Under the pieces are notes generated by a model, which was given only the letters and a program-made list of their open reading frames with translations, was not told the DNA's origin and did not search any database. This document shows positions 25,874-36,124 of a DNA stretch of 64,000 nt, in pieces (position 1 is the first letter of the stretch; each line of letters opens with the position of its first letter). The position numbers and the translations under genes were made by a program. Origin of the DNA: Streptomyces sp. SKN60 (lineage in GTDB: Bacteria > Actinomycetota > Actinomycetes > Streptomycetales > Streptomycetaceae); NCBI RefSeq assembly GCF_026236535.1, contig NZ_JAHTMW010000001.1:124001-188000 (forward strand). The letters are read 5' to 3'.

Positions 25874-26189
25874 AAGTCCGCTCGACCTTCCCGATGTGCA
25901 CGCGGTAGCTGTCGTACCAGTGCTCGCGCCCGTACCGCTTGGCGGCCATGTGCTCAGGGTGGTGCTGCCATGCGGCGAGTCCGTCCAGGTCGCGGAAGTA
26001 CGCCACGGTGATGCCGATGCCGCCGGGGGTGCGGGCCGACTCGTAACCGAGGTAGCCGGGGATGTCCTGGACGAGCTCCTGCATCCGGGCCGAGGTCTCG
26101 GCGTAGCCCTCGGGTGCGTCCGGCCGGATCGAGGTGAAGACAGCGGTGTAGTAGGGCGGTTCGAAGCCGCCCACCAGGTTCGGGGTCAT
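25854..26189 (-). CDS. Antibiotic biosynthesis monooxygenase (ABM) family protein
   Basis: The 111-residue ferredoxin-like protein has the ABM pattern YYTAVFTSIRP, IPGYLGYESAR, ITVAYFRDLDGLAAWQHHPEHM and the tail REHWYDSYRVHIGKVERTYG. Family members are cofactor-free oxygenases or heme-degrading enzymes, or merely structural homologues. ATG 26189 is used. Its stop overlaps the amidohydrolase start by 20 bases. Confidence 0.82.
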   Translation of the reverse strand: MTPNLVGGFEPPYYTAVFTSIRPDAPEGYAETSARMQELVQDIPGYLGYESARTPGGIGITVAYFRDLDGLAAWQHHPEHMAAKRYGREHWYDSYRVHIGKVERTYGSERG

Positions 26190-26280
26190 GTGATCACCCT
26201 GCGGGGGCGCGGCCCGGGCTGTCCATGGATCACGCCCGAAGGGATCCAAGACTTTACGGTTCAGAGCTTGGGGCCGCCGG

Positions 26281-27153
26281 TCAGAAGAGGGGGGCCTGGG
26301 CGGCGGCGTCCGCGCAGGTCGGGGCGGGTGCCGCGGCGGTGGGCACGGTCACCGGGTGCCCGGCGGGCGCGGCGGCCAGCTCCCAGCCGGTGAGCAGCCG
26401 GGTGTCCAGGACCAGGGGCCGGTCGTCGGCGTCGAGGAGGTGCAGATCGGGCCCGGCGGCGGCCACGAGCCGGCCGGCGACGAGCTCGGTGACGACGTGG
26501 CCGGGCGGCGAGGACGCCAGGGCGTGCAACGCAAAGGCTTCGGCATGGTCCTGCACCTGGCAGGGCAGTGCCTGGAGGGTCTCGGCCCAGGCGGGCACGC
26601 CGGCGGCCTGCCCGTACAGCTCGGTGAGCTCGCGGGCGCGTTCCTCGGCGGGCGGCAGCGCGTACCGTACGGCGCGCTTGCGGGCGTACGGGATGCGGTC
26701 GGGGACCGCGAGGGCGTGCCGCAGCACCTCCTCGGTGCGGCGGGCGGCCATCAGCGGGCCGCGGCCGAGCCAGGCGAAGGCGATCGCGCCCTGTTCGAGC
26801 AGGCGGGCGGAGCCGCGCTCCTCGCCCGTGATGCCGACCTTCACCATCCCGGGCCCGAACCAGGCGAGGTACACGCGGTACGGGCGGGGGTCGTCGGCGA
26901 TCGTGTCGGCGGCCACCGAGTGCGCCCGGTCCAGGCGCGCGCACTCCGCGCACCGCCCGCCCGTGCTGCGCCCGGGCACGGCGGCGGCCAGGGGGCAGGG
27001 GTTGCCGCGCGCGCCGGAGCAGCGCCGCTCGCCGACGGCCCGGAAGCCGAGCTCCCGCCCGTACGGCAGCGGGCTGACGCGCCCGCCGGCCCCCGCCCAG
27101 CGGAGCCGGGGCGCGCCGCCCTGCCAGGAGACGCCGCTGCTTCGCCACACCAT
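26281..27153 (-). CDS. DUF2797 protein
   Basis: The 290-residue protein contains the DUF2797 core: VYLAWFGPGMVKVGITGEERGSARLLEQGAIAFAWL reads like a GIY-YIG-type nuclease fold segment (VKVGIT). CSGARGNPCP and CAEC may bind metal. The enzymatic role is unknown. The ATG at 27153 has only a weak upstream G-run. It follows the BRO-N gene by 47 bases in the same direction. Confidence 0.75.
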   Translation of the reverse strand: MVWRSSGVSWQGGAPRLRWAGAGGRVSPLPYGRELGFRAVGERRCSGARGNPCPLAAAVPGRSTGGRCAECARLDRAHSVAADTIADDPRPYRVYLAWFGPGMVKVGITGEERGSARLLEQGAIAFAWLGRGPLMAARRTEEVLRHALAVPDRIPYARKRAVRYALPPAEERARELTELYGQAAGVPAWAETLQALPCQVQDHAEAFALHALASSPPGHVVTELVAGRLVAAAGPDLHLLDADDRPLVLDTRLLTGWELAAAPAGHPVTVPTAAAPAPTCADAAAQAPLF

Positions 27154-27200
27154 GCCCCCCAGTGTCGTACCCCCCACTGACACACTCCGATGTGTGCTGC

Positions 27201-28082
27201 TCAGGGGAGGGCGTAGAGGAGTCCGCCGTCCGAGCCGGCGCCGCCGGCGTGCCGCATGCAGCCGCGTTCGACGAGGGTGCGGACGCAGTCGCGGACCCGC
27301 TCGGCGGTGAGTCCGGTGCGGCGGGCCACCTCCTCCAGGCGGTAGCGGACCCCGCCGCGGACGAGGGCGGGCGCGAGGTAGGCGGCGACGGCGTGCACGT
27401 CGGCGCCGACGACGGCGTTCCGCGCGCACCAGGAGTCGAGCAGCTCCTGCGGGGTGCGGGCGACGGGGACCGTCGCCTCCGTGCCGGACCCGGCGGCGGA
27501 ACCGACGGTGGGGTCCGGGCCGGTGCGCTGGACGGGGAGGGAGAGCCGGTCCAGGGACTCGGCGAGCCGGTGCAGGTCCTGCCCGGCCTCGCGCAGCAGC
27601 TCGCCCCACTCGGCCTCGGGCCGCAGGGCGGCCTCCTCAAGACGGACGAGCACGTCGAGGAGCGGCTGCGGAAGGACGAACCCGGCGGCCGCGGGGGCGG
27701 GGTCGAGCCCGTAGGACCCGTCCCGCTGCACCCCGACGACCAGGTCGGCGACCCAGGCCCGGAACGGCCCGGCGGCCGCCCGCCGGGAGGCGTTCACCAG
27801 CTGCACGAGCCCTTCCAGACACACCATCCGCGTGGACTTCCGCAGCCCGTTGCGCAGGCCGCGGTTGCCCGCCAGCTCGATCGGCAGCTCGTCGACCGTC
27901 GCGTGCAACCCGTCCCCGACATACGCGCGCAGCGCCTGCCGCGCGCTCCCGTACCCGAGTTGGCGTGCCGCGTCCACGGCCGGAAACCAGTGCGTGCCGT
28001 CCGGCAGCGTGAGCCTGCGCAGCCGCGCCCCCGTGGCGGCGTGCACGAAGTCGTCGATGTCGATGGCGTCGATGGCGGTCAT
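27201..28082 (-). CDS. BRO-N domain DNA-binding protein
   Basis: The 293-residue protein has an N-terminal BRO-N/phage antirepressor-like domain: RLTLPDGTHWFPAVDAARQLGYGSARQALRAYV, then RMVCLEGLVQLVNASRRAAAGPFRAWVADLVVGVQRDGSYGL. A C-terminal winged-helix-like region (YRLEEVARRTGLTAERVRDCVRTLVERG) follows. It probably binds DNA. It stands in core chromosome without other phage genes, so it appears to be a domesticated host regulator. An ACTGA-N8-TCAGT repeat lies at 28127-28144 in its AT-richer promoter region, next to a TATGCC hexamer, and may be an operator. Confidence 0.8.
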   Translation of the reverse strand: MTAIDAIDIDDFVHAATGARLRRLTLPDGTHWFPAVDAARQLGYGSARQALRAYVGDGLHATVDELPIELAGNRGLRNGLRKSTRMVCLEGLVQLVNASRRAAAGPFRAWVADLVVGVQRDGSYGLDPAPAAAGFVLPQPLLDVLVRLEEAALRPEAEWGELLREAGQDLHRLAESLDRLSLPVQRTGPDPTVGSAAGSGTEATVPVARTPQELLDSWCARNAVVGADVHAVAAYLAPALVRGGVRYRLEEVARRTGLTAERVRDCVRTLVERGCMRHAGGAGSDGGLLYALP

Positions 28083-28269
28083 CTTGGCGTCACCTCCACC
28101 TGCACGCTAAGCCGAGGGCATATTCAACTGACATGGAAATCAGTCCGGTTCACCCGAAGGTGTGGGAAAAGCCCGATTCGGGGGTGATGTGGGTGTGGGT
28201 GGGGTGATTCGGGGTAGTCGGGCCGCCCGCGCCGGGGTTGCCGATGTCAGGAGTCCTCCGGGAAAAGGC

Positions 28270-28851
28270 TCAGGACGGGAAGAGGCTCAGGACATCCGCC
28301 TCGGTCCAGGTCCCGGCGGCACCGGGGCTGCCGGCCAGGTAACGGGCGATCTCCCGGTCGCTCCAGGCCCCCGACTCCCGCAGTCCGGCGGCGAGATGGC
28401 GCAGATACGGCACCGAGGGCGCGCGCAGCTCGACATCGGCGACGGCCCAGGGCGCGGTGAACGTGAGCAACGGCAACCCGTCGACCTCACCGGCACACAC
28501 CACCGTCTCGTACCGCCCGGGCCCGAACGCGAGCCGCCCGCGCGCGACGGCCTCGTCCAGGTCGAGCCCGGTGCCAAGGCCGGGCTCCCGGTACATCTCC
28601 AGCGCGGCGATGTCCGAGAACTGCCCGCCACTGATGAGATGCGCCCGCCCGAGCGTTCGCCCCTCCCCATCCGGATCGTAGAAACCCCGCCCCCCGCCCC
28701 ACACGGCCGACTCGGTGGCGAAATACAGCACTCCCCCCAACTCGACCGCCCGCGACTCCCGCGGCGGCGTCCGATCCCGGCACCCGGCGAGATACCGCCC
28801 CAGCCGTTCGAGATGCATGTTGGACCCGTATGCGGCGTACCAGACGTCCAT
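28270..28851 (-). CDS. Gamma-glutamylcyclotransferase-like fold protein
   Basis: The 193-residue protein starts MDVWYAAYGSNMHLERLGRYL, the GGCT/AIG2 substrate-binding signature (YGSN), and has the SGGQFSDIAALE segment typical of bacterial members. The exact reaction, cyclotransferase or otherwise, is uncertain. ATG 28851 is the natural start. It is divergent from the tiny zinc-ribbon gene at 28896, leaving only 44 bases between starts. Confidence 0.75.
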   Translation of the reverse strand: MDVWYAAYGSNMHLERLGRYLAGCRDRTPPRESRAVELGGVLYFATESAVWGGGRGFYDPDGEGRTLGRAHLISGGQFSDIAALEMYREPGLGTGLDLDEAVARGRLAFGPGRYETVVCAGEVDGLPLLTFTAPWAVADVELRAPSVPYLRHLAAGLRESGAWSDREIARYLAGSPGAAGTWTEADVLSLFPS

Positions 28852-28895
28852 GCCCCGGACGCTACCGCCGCCGCCCGCCCCGCTAGATTCGCGGC

Positions 28896-29060
28896 ATGGG
28901 GGCCATAGAGATCGAGTTCGACCCACTGCCGTGCAAATGGTGCCGCCGGCCGCTCGAACAGCGCCGCTGGTGGACACCGAAGCGCTTCTGCGGCCACGGA
29001 CACCGGGCGAAGTACCGAGCGACCCAGGTCCTGGCACTCTTCGCGCAGTTGCTGGGCTGA
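28896..29060 (+). CDS. 54-aa putative zinc-ribbon protein
   Basis: Starting at ATG 28896, the protein has a CKWC pair (Cys13, Cys16) and a CGHGH motif (Cys32, His34, His36), plus many Arg and Trp residues. The pattern fits a single zinc-binding module such as a small nucleic-acid-binding protein. The stop is at 29058-29060. A weak purine stretch upstream gives a poor ribosome binding site, so the evidence is codon bias plus the Cys/His pattern. Confidence 0.6.
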   Translation: MGAIEIEFDPLPCKWCRRPLEQRRWWTPKRFCGHGHRAKYRATQVLALFAQLLG

Positions 29061-29122
29061 CCCCCAGCCCCGCCCCGCGATCACCGGTGCTGCGGCGCCT
29101 GTCTGCGTACGGCCCCACAACG

Positions 29123-29154
29123 CGAGAGGCCCGGACTCTCGTCCGGGCCTCTCG
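29123..29154 (-). terminator. Terminator of tRNA-Arg
   Basis: A 14-bp GC-rich stem (29123-29136 with 29141-29154) and TCTC loop lie 6 bases beyond the 3' end of the tRNA. Confidence 0.75.
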
Positions 29155-29160
29155 ACTCTG

Positions 29161-29233
29161 TGCACTCGGCAGGATTCGAACCTGCAACCTTCTGATCCGT
29201 AGTCAGATGCTCTATCCGTTAAGCTACGAGTGC
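29161..29233 (-). tRNA. tRNA-Arg (anticodon ACG)
   Basis: The 73-base cloverleaf has acceptor arms GCACTCG and CGAGTGC with discriminator A. The anticodon stem TCTGA/TCAGA encloses loop CTACGGA (anticodon ACG), and the T arm contains GGTTCGAATCC. ACG is read as ICG in bacteria and serves CGU/CGC/CGA codons. The CCA end is not encoded. Confidence 0.96.
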
Positions 29234-29486
29234 TTGTTTTGTTTTTTGTCTTCGCTCCCCGGCCTTTCGGCCCGCTCGCGGCGACAGGAAGAACATTACA
29301 TGACTGCCGCCGTCATGTGAAATCCATTGGGTCCACCCCTTGTGACCTGCGGAAACGCCAAACGATCACGGTTGCCGGGCGGGGCCCGGCCGGGCGGCCC
29401 GGGGCGCTCGGGGGCCCCGGATCGCGCCAAAAGAGACCGGGGTCACATCCGAAGGTGGCGAGGGGGCTGAGGTGCCCGGGAACGGG

Positions 29487-29517
29487 CGAAGCCCCGGTCC
29501 TGAGGACCGGGGCTTCG
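29487..29517 (-). terminator. Terminator of tRNA-Ser(GCT)
   Basis: A 14-bp stem (29487-29500 with 29504-29517) and a 3-base loop lie just beyond the 3' end of the tRNA. Confidence 0.75.
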
Positions 29518-29523
29518 GTGGGG

Positions 29524-29614
29524 CGGAGGCGGAGGGATTTGAACCCTCGATGGGCTTTAAGGCCCAAACCGCATTAGCAGTGCGGCGCCATAGACCGGAC
29601 TAGGCGACGCCTCC
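29524..29614 (-). tRNA. tRNA-Ser (anticodon GCT)
   Basis: This 91-base class II tRNA has acceptor GGAGGCG/CGCCTCC, discriminator G, anticodon loop CTGCTAA (GCT), a long variable arm with a GGGC/GCCC stem, and T arm GGTTCAAATCC. It reads AGC/AGU serine codons. Confidence 0.96.
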
Positions 29615-29740
29615 TTCACACTCCCGCGCGGGCGCGGGTGCTGCGTGGAGATGATGACACAGACGAGGTGCGTGCCACCAATCGCTTATCACCGTACTAG
29701 GACCCGGGGGGCCAGGGCAAAGCCCCCGCCCGGCGCAGTC

Positions 29741-29756
29741 CGCGTTGCGCAACGCG
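29741..29756. promoter_or_regulatory. 16-bp perfect palindrome upstream of the inhibitor gene
   Basis: CGCGTTGCGCAACGCG is perfectly self-complementary, with a central CG as in many LacI-family operators. It lies 77 bases upstream of the protease inhibitor start in an otherwise gene-free spacer. Confidence 0.45.
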
Positions 29757-29832
29757 TCGGGGCCCGGAGCGTTAGTCAGGGAGACACCACCGCACGCACC
29801 ACCACCGCACGCATCACCCACGGGAGTCCGTC

Positions 29833-30270
29833 ATGCTGCGCCCCCTCCTCCTCGCGACCGTCGCATCCAGCGCCCTCACCGGCATGACCGGCCTCGGCGG
29901 GCTCGGGCCGCTGCCGCCGCTGCCGCTGCTGTCCGGGGCCGACTCGCTCACCGTGAGCATCGAGAAGACCGGGCACGCCGAGGCCGACGGGACCTTCCGG
30001 CTGGAGTGCGACGGCACGCCCGGCGGGACGCACCCCGCCGCCGCGAACGCCTGCAAGCGGCTCGACCAGCTCGCGCAGGCCGGCGCCGACCCCTTCGCGG
30101 CCGTGCCCGCCGACGGGTTCTGCACCCAGCAGTACGGCGGGCCGGCCACCGCGCACATCACCGGGACGTGGCAGGGCCGCAGCGTCGACGCCCGGTTCTC
30201 CCGCGCCAACGGCTGCGAGATCGACCGCTGGGAGAACCTGCGGCCCGTCCTCCCCCACGTCAAGGGGTGA
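29833..30270 (+). CDS. Subtilisin inhibitor-like (SSI, I16) secreted protein
   Basis: The 145-residue protein begins with a signal-like hydrophobic N-terminus (about 1-35). The mature part shows the SSI pattern: LTVSIEKTG, the four cysteines in LECDGTPGG, ANACKRLDQL, DGFCTQQYGGP and NGCEIDRW, and TGTWQGRSVDARFSRANGCE. SSI-family proteins are secreted dimers that inhibit subtilisin- or trypsin-like proteases. The reactive-site loop normally lies around the third cysteine. Here that stretch is short and lacks the usual reactive segment, so inhibitory specificity is uncertain. A 16-bp palindrome upstream may control expression. Confidence 0.82.
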   Translation: MLRPLLLATVASSALTGMTGLGGLGPLPPLPLLSGADSLTVSIEKTGHAEADGTFRLECDGTPGGTHPAAANACKRLDQLAQAGADPFAAVPADGFCTQQYGGPATAHITGTWQGRSVDARFSRANGCEIDRWENLRPVLPHVKG

Positions 30271-30435
30271 GCACGTCAAGGAGTGATCGCGGCATGACCG
30301 GGTCACCGAACCTCCACCCCGTCTCCAGAGGCGGAGGCGCTCCCTCCCTTAGACTCCCTCCGTGACAGGCCGCGGCCCGAACGGCAAGATGGACGGGCAC
30401 GTGCGGTGGCAGTGGGTTCAGGGAGGAAGCGTCTC

Positions 30436-33400
30436 GTGAGCAGCAGGCCGTCCCGAGGCGCTGCTCGCCTCGCAGCCATACTCGACGCCCTCCCCGACGG
30501 CCTCGTGCTGGTCAACTGCAACGGCACGGTCGTCAACGCCAACACCATCGCCCTCGGCATGTTCGAGACGCCCGGCACCGCCCTCGTCGGGCGCGGGCTG
30601 CTCGACCTCCTGCCGGACTTCGACTCGCGCCTCATCCCCGGCTCCATGCGCCGCCCCGAGGGGGCCGACGACCGCGGCCGGACCCGGCCGACCCGGATGA
30701 TGGCCCGGCGCACCGACGGCGGCGAGTTCCCCGTCGAGGTGACCAGCGCCAGCCTGGAGGACGGGCGCGAGGCCTACGACTCGTACAGCGGCTACACCGG
30801 CGACGAGCTCCTCATGCTCGTCGTCCGCGACCTCACCGGCACCCTCGACACCGAGGCCGAACTCGCCCGCTCCCAGCGCCAGACCGAGATGATCCTGCGC
30901 GCCGCGTCCGAGGGCGTCGTCGGCACCGACACCGACGGCCGGGTCGTCCTCGTGAACCCCGCCTTCGCGCAGATCCTCGGCTACCGGGCCGGCGAGCTCG
31001 GCGGCGCCGAGCTGCACCCGCTCATCCTCCCCAAGCGCGCCGACGGCCAGCCCTTCCCGTACGAGGAGTCCCCGCTCGCCGACACCCTCAAGTCGGGCCG
31101 CAAGCACCGGGTCCGCGGGCAGGTGCTGTGGGCGAAGAACGGCGACCGGGTCCCGGTCGACCTGACCACCGCGCCGGTACGGGACGGGGACCAGCTCGTC
31201 GGCGCCGTCATGACCTTCTCCGACCGCCGGCCGCACGAGCAGCTCGTCGAGTCGCACGCCACCGAGCTCGCCGACCTCACCGAGCGGCTCACCACCGAGC
31301 TCGAACAACAGAAGGAGCGGTACGAGGCGGAGGCCGCCGAGCAGCGGCAGCGGTACGAGGAGGAGCTCGCCGAGCAGAAGCGGCGGGTCGCCGCGCTGAC
31401 CGCCCGGCACGAGCAGCTGACGGCGGTCCTCGGGGAGTCGCTGCGCGGCCCCCTGGAGGAGCTGCGCGCCGAGCTGGGCAGCCTCGCCGCCGACGACGCC
31501 GGACAGCTCTGGCCCGAGGCCAACCAGCTGCTCCACCACCTCTCCGCCGGCTACGGCCGGATGACCACCCTCGTCGACAACGTCCTCGGCTACCAGCGGC
31601 TCGACGCCGGCGCCGAGCACCTCGACAAGGACGTCGTGCTGCTCTCCGGGATCGTCACCGGCGGCATCGACGGGGCCGTCGATCTGATCGGCCCCGGGCG
31701 GGCGCAGTTCGCCGTCCACGCGCCGCCGATCGAGGCCGAGGTCGACGCCACCCGCCTCACCACCGCGCTCGCGCACCTGGTCGCCGACGTGGCCGGGGTC
31801 GGCGCCACCGGCAAGAGCAAGGCCGCGCCGCCGCAGGGCGGCGGCTACGCCGACTCGACGATCGTGGTCGCCGCCGCGCCGCGCGGTGACGTCGTACGGA
31901 TCGAGGTCCGCGGCCCGTACGCGGGCGGCGACCCGGTCCACCAGCCGATCGTGCGCGGGATCGTCGCCGCGCACGGCGGTGTGCTGCAGACCCACGAGGT
32001 GCCGGGGACGACGGGCGGCGCGTACGTCGTCGAGCTGCCGCTCGGCGCCGGGCGCGGCACCGTCCCCGAGGCGCCGGTCCTGTCCGAGCGCCCCGAGGAG
32101 CCTCGCCCGGAGGAGCTTCGGTCGGCGGAGCTTCGGCCGGAGAGCCCGAAGGCGAACGAGGCCGAGCCGGTGCTCACGCCGGCGGTCGGGCAGCCCGTAC
32201 CCGTACCGGCCCCGCACGTCGCCGAACAGCACGTCGCCGAACAGCACGTAGCCGGTGAACTCCCGGCGCTGCCCGCGCAGCCGGCGCCCACCGGCGCTCC
32301 CGCCGACGCCCCCACCGACACCCAGGGCGGCGGCGGACGGCGGCGGGCGCGCCGGGCGTCCACGGACGCGTTCCTGGAGAGCCCGATGGCGCCCGAGGGC
32401 GCACCGGTGCCGCAGCCGACCGGCCGTCGGCGCGGCCGCGCCGGGGACACCCCCGCCACCGGCACCCCGGCCGAGCTGATCCCCGCGCAGAGCACCCCCG
32501 CCCCCGCCCCGCCGGCGGCCGCTGCCGCCTCCGGCACCGGCCGGCGGCGCGGCCGGCCCGCCGAAGGCGCCGTCATGACCGCCGCCGAGAGCGCGCAGGG
32601 CCGTCCGGCGCTCGGCGCCGCCGTGCCGCCCCAGGGCGTCCCGGTGGACGCCCCCGCCCCGGCACCGGCCCAGGCTCCGGCCGCCCTCGCGCTGCCCGCC
32701 GTCGCGTCCGCGCCGCAGGAGGCGCCCGGGGCCGAGCAGGCCGCCCCGCAGCCGACCGGCCGGCGCCGCCGGGCGCTCGCGGCGGCGCAGGAGCGTGCGG
32801 CGGCGGCCGAGGCGGGACCGCGCACGCCGTTCGCGCTGCCGCCCGCCGACGCCGACCGCGCCGAACCGCACGCGGGCGATGCGCAGGACAGCACGCACGA
32901 GGCCGTACGGACGCTCCCGGAGGACGACCACACCCCGCCGCAGCCGCACCCGCTGCCCACCGCTCCCACCGCGCCTCCCGCGCCCTCCGCGACCGGCACC
33001 GGCTCCGTACCGCTGCCGCCCGAGGTGCCCATGGCACCCGCGGCACCCGCGGCACCCGCAGGGCCGACGACTCGTGACGGCGGAACGCAGGGGCGGGCGT
33101 TCAGCGTGCGGACGCTCGGTCAGGGCGTGCCCTTCGTCCAGTCCGCGAAGCCGGCGTCCGCCGTGCCGACACCCGCCAAGCCGACCTCCGCCGCGCCGAC
33201 GCCCGCCGCGCCGCTGCCCGCGCCGGCCACCCCGCCCGTACCGGCCGGTGCCACGCCCGCCACGCCCTCGGGCCGGCGGCGCAAGCTCGGCAACCCGGCG
33301 GCGGAGGGCCGGCAGCCCGCGCCCGAGGCGGCGACGGCCCACCCGCCGGTGGAGCCGCCCGTGCCCTCTCCCGTACCCATGCCCGTACCCGTACCCGTAC

Positions 33401-34290
33401 CCGTATCCGTACCGGTGCCTGCTCCCGCGCAGGCGTCCGAGGGGCGCGCGTACGCCATAGAGGCGCCCGCCGAGGGCTCGGCGGAGGGGCCGGAGCCGCT
33501 GGACGGGCCGGGGGGCGCGGTGGAGGTGTCGAACCAGCCGCTGCCGCAGCCGGTCGACGACGAACTGCCCCCGGAGCCGCTGGACAACCCGCGCCGGCTG
33601 CTCGTCTGGCCCGCACCGGACGTCTCCACGCAGCAGGCGCTGAGCGACCGCGGCTACCGGCCGGTGATCGTGCACTCCCGCGAGGAGGTCGACGCGCAGA
33701 TCGCCGCCTTCCCGGCCGCGCTCTTCGTCGACCCGCTGACCGGGCCGATCACCCGGACCGCGCTGCAGTCGCTGCGGCAGGCCGCCGTGGCGGCCGAGGT
33801 GCCCGTACTGCTCGCGGCCGGGCTCGGGCAGGCGACCCGGGAGGCGGCGTACGGCGCCGATCCGGCCGTCCTGCTCAAGGCCCTGGCGCCCCGGGACAGC
33901 GAGCAGCACCCGTCGCGGGTCCTGGTCATCGAGGAGCACGAGGACATCGCGCAGGCGCTCGCGGCGACCCTTGAGCGGCGCGGGATGCAGGTGGCGCGGG
34001 CGGCGACCGACACCGAGGCGGTCGCGCTGGCCCAGCAGATCCGCCCGAACCTGGTGGTGATGGACCTGATGCAGGTACGCCGCCGCCGGGCCGGGATCAT
34101 CGACTGGCTGCGTGCGAACGGGCAGTTGAACCGCACTCCGCTGGTCGTCTACACCTCGACCGACCTCGACGAGGCGGAGCTGGCGACGCTGTCCTCGGGC
34201 GAGACGGTGCTGTTCCTCGCCGAGCGTTCGACGAGCGACGAGGTGCAGGCCCGGATCGTGGACCTGCTCGCGAAGATCGGCACCAACTAG
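30436..34290 (+). CDS. Large PAS-PAS / degenerate histidine kinase / receiver-like protein
   Basis: This 1284-residue protein has PAS1 (about 5-130), PAS2 (about 147-262), a coiled coil (about 265-328) and a HisKA/HATPase-like region (about 330-560). A very long Pro/Ala-rich linker with short Arg-rich islands (TGRRRGR, SGRRRKL) follows, and a receiver-like C-terminus (about 1040-1284) with NLVVMDLMQ. The expected H box SHELRTP reads LGESLRGPL, with no His, and the N box is ALAHLVADV, without the catalytic Asn. Autokinase activity is therefore unlikely, and it probably works as a signalling scaffold. I chose GTG 30436 for its GGGAGGAA site over GTG 30406. Confidence 0.85.
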   Translation: MSSRPSRGAARLAAILDALPDGLVLVNCNGTVVNANTIALGMFETPGTALVGRGLLDLLPDFDSRLIPGSMRRPEGADDRGRTRPTRMMARRTDGGEFPVEVTSASLEDGREAYDSYSGYTGDELLMLVVRDLTGTLDTEAELARSQRQTEMILRAASEGVVGTDTDGRVVLVNPAFAQILGYRAGELGGAELHPLILPKRADGQPFPYEESPLADTLKSGRKHRVRGQVLWAKNGDRVPVDLTTAPVRDGDQLVGAVMTFSDRRPHEQLVESHATELADLTERLTTELEQQKERYEAEAAEQRQRYEEELAEQKRRVAALTARHEQLTAVLGESLRGPLEELRAELGSLAADDAGQLWPEANQLLHHLSAGYGRMTTLVDNVLGYQRLDAGAEHLDKDVVLLSGIVTGGIDGAVDLIGPGRAQFAVHAPPIEAEVDATRLTTALAHLVADVAGVGATGKSKAAPPQGGGYADSTIVVAAAPRGDVVRIEVRGPYAGGDPVHQPIVRGIVAAHGGVLQTHEVPGTTGGAYVVELPLGAGRGTVPEAPVLSERPEEPRPEELRSAELRPESPKANEAEPVLTPAVGQPVPVPAPHVAEQHVAEQHVAGELPALPAQPAPTGAPADAPTDTQGGGGRRRARRASTDAFLESPMAPEGAPVPQPTGRRRGRAGDTPATGTPAELIPAQSTPAPAPPAAAAASGTGRRRGRPAEGAVMTAAESAQGRPALGAAVPPQGVPVDAPAPAPAQAPAALALPAVASAPQEAPGAEQAAPQPTGRRRRALAAAQERAAAAEAGPRTPFALPPADADRAEPHAGDAQDSTHEAVRTLPEDDHTPPQPHPLPTAPTAPPAPSATGTGSVPLPPEVPMAPAAPAAPAGPTTRDGGTQGRAFSVRTLGQGVPFVQSAKPASAVPTPAKPTSAAPTPAAPLPAPATPPVPAGATPATPSGRRRKLGNPAAEGRQPAPEAATAHPPVEPPVPSPVPMPVPVPVPVSVPVPAPAQASEGRAYAIEAPAEGSAEGPEPLDGPGGAVEVSNQPLPQPVDDELPPEPLDNPRRLLVWPAPDVSTQQALSDRGYRPVIVHSREEVDAQIAAFPAALFVDPLTGPITRTALQSLRQAAVAAEVPVLLAAGLGQATREAAYGADPAVLLKALAPRDSEQHPSRVLVIEEHEDIAQALAATLERRGMQVARAATDTEAVALAQQIRPNLVVMDLMQVRRRRAGIIDWLRANGQLNRTPLVVYTSTDLDEAELATLSSGETVLFLAERSTSDEVQARIVDLLAKIGTN

Positions 34291-34323
34291 CCCCGAAGGG
34301 CCGGTTGGTGCCGCGTACCGGCA

Positions 34324-35976
<1,653 letters not shown>

Positions 35977-36124
35977 GGCGTCCTCCCGGTGGGCGCTACG
36001 TGGCAGAAGAATGGTGCCCAGATTCTGCGCCCGTACCGTGCGGTATGTCACTACCCGAGAGTACTGAAATTGCCAGTGATTACTGGCGTAACTGAGGGTA
36101 ACGCCCTGACGAGGGTGATCCGGG

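Noticed and set aside
29161..29614. tRNA genes as possible att sites for a mobile element
   Set aside because: No integrase, excisionase or 3'-end duplication of either tRNA is visible nearby.
30418..33939. 1173-codon open frame opposite the PAS protein
   Set aside because: The high GC content keeps the antisense frame open; the sequence is Gly/Arg/Val-rich with no domain, whereas the plus frame has PAS and receiver motifs.
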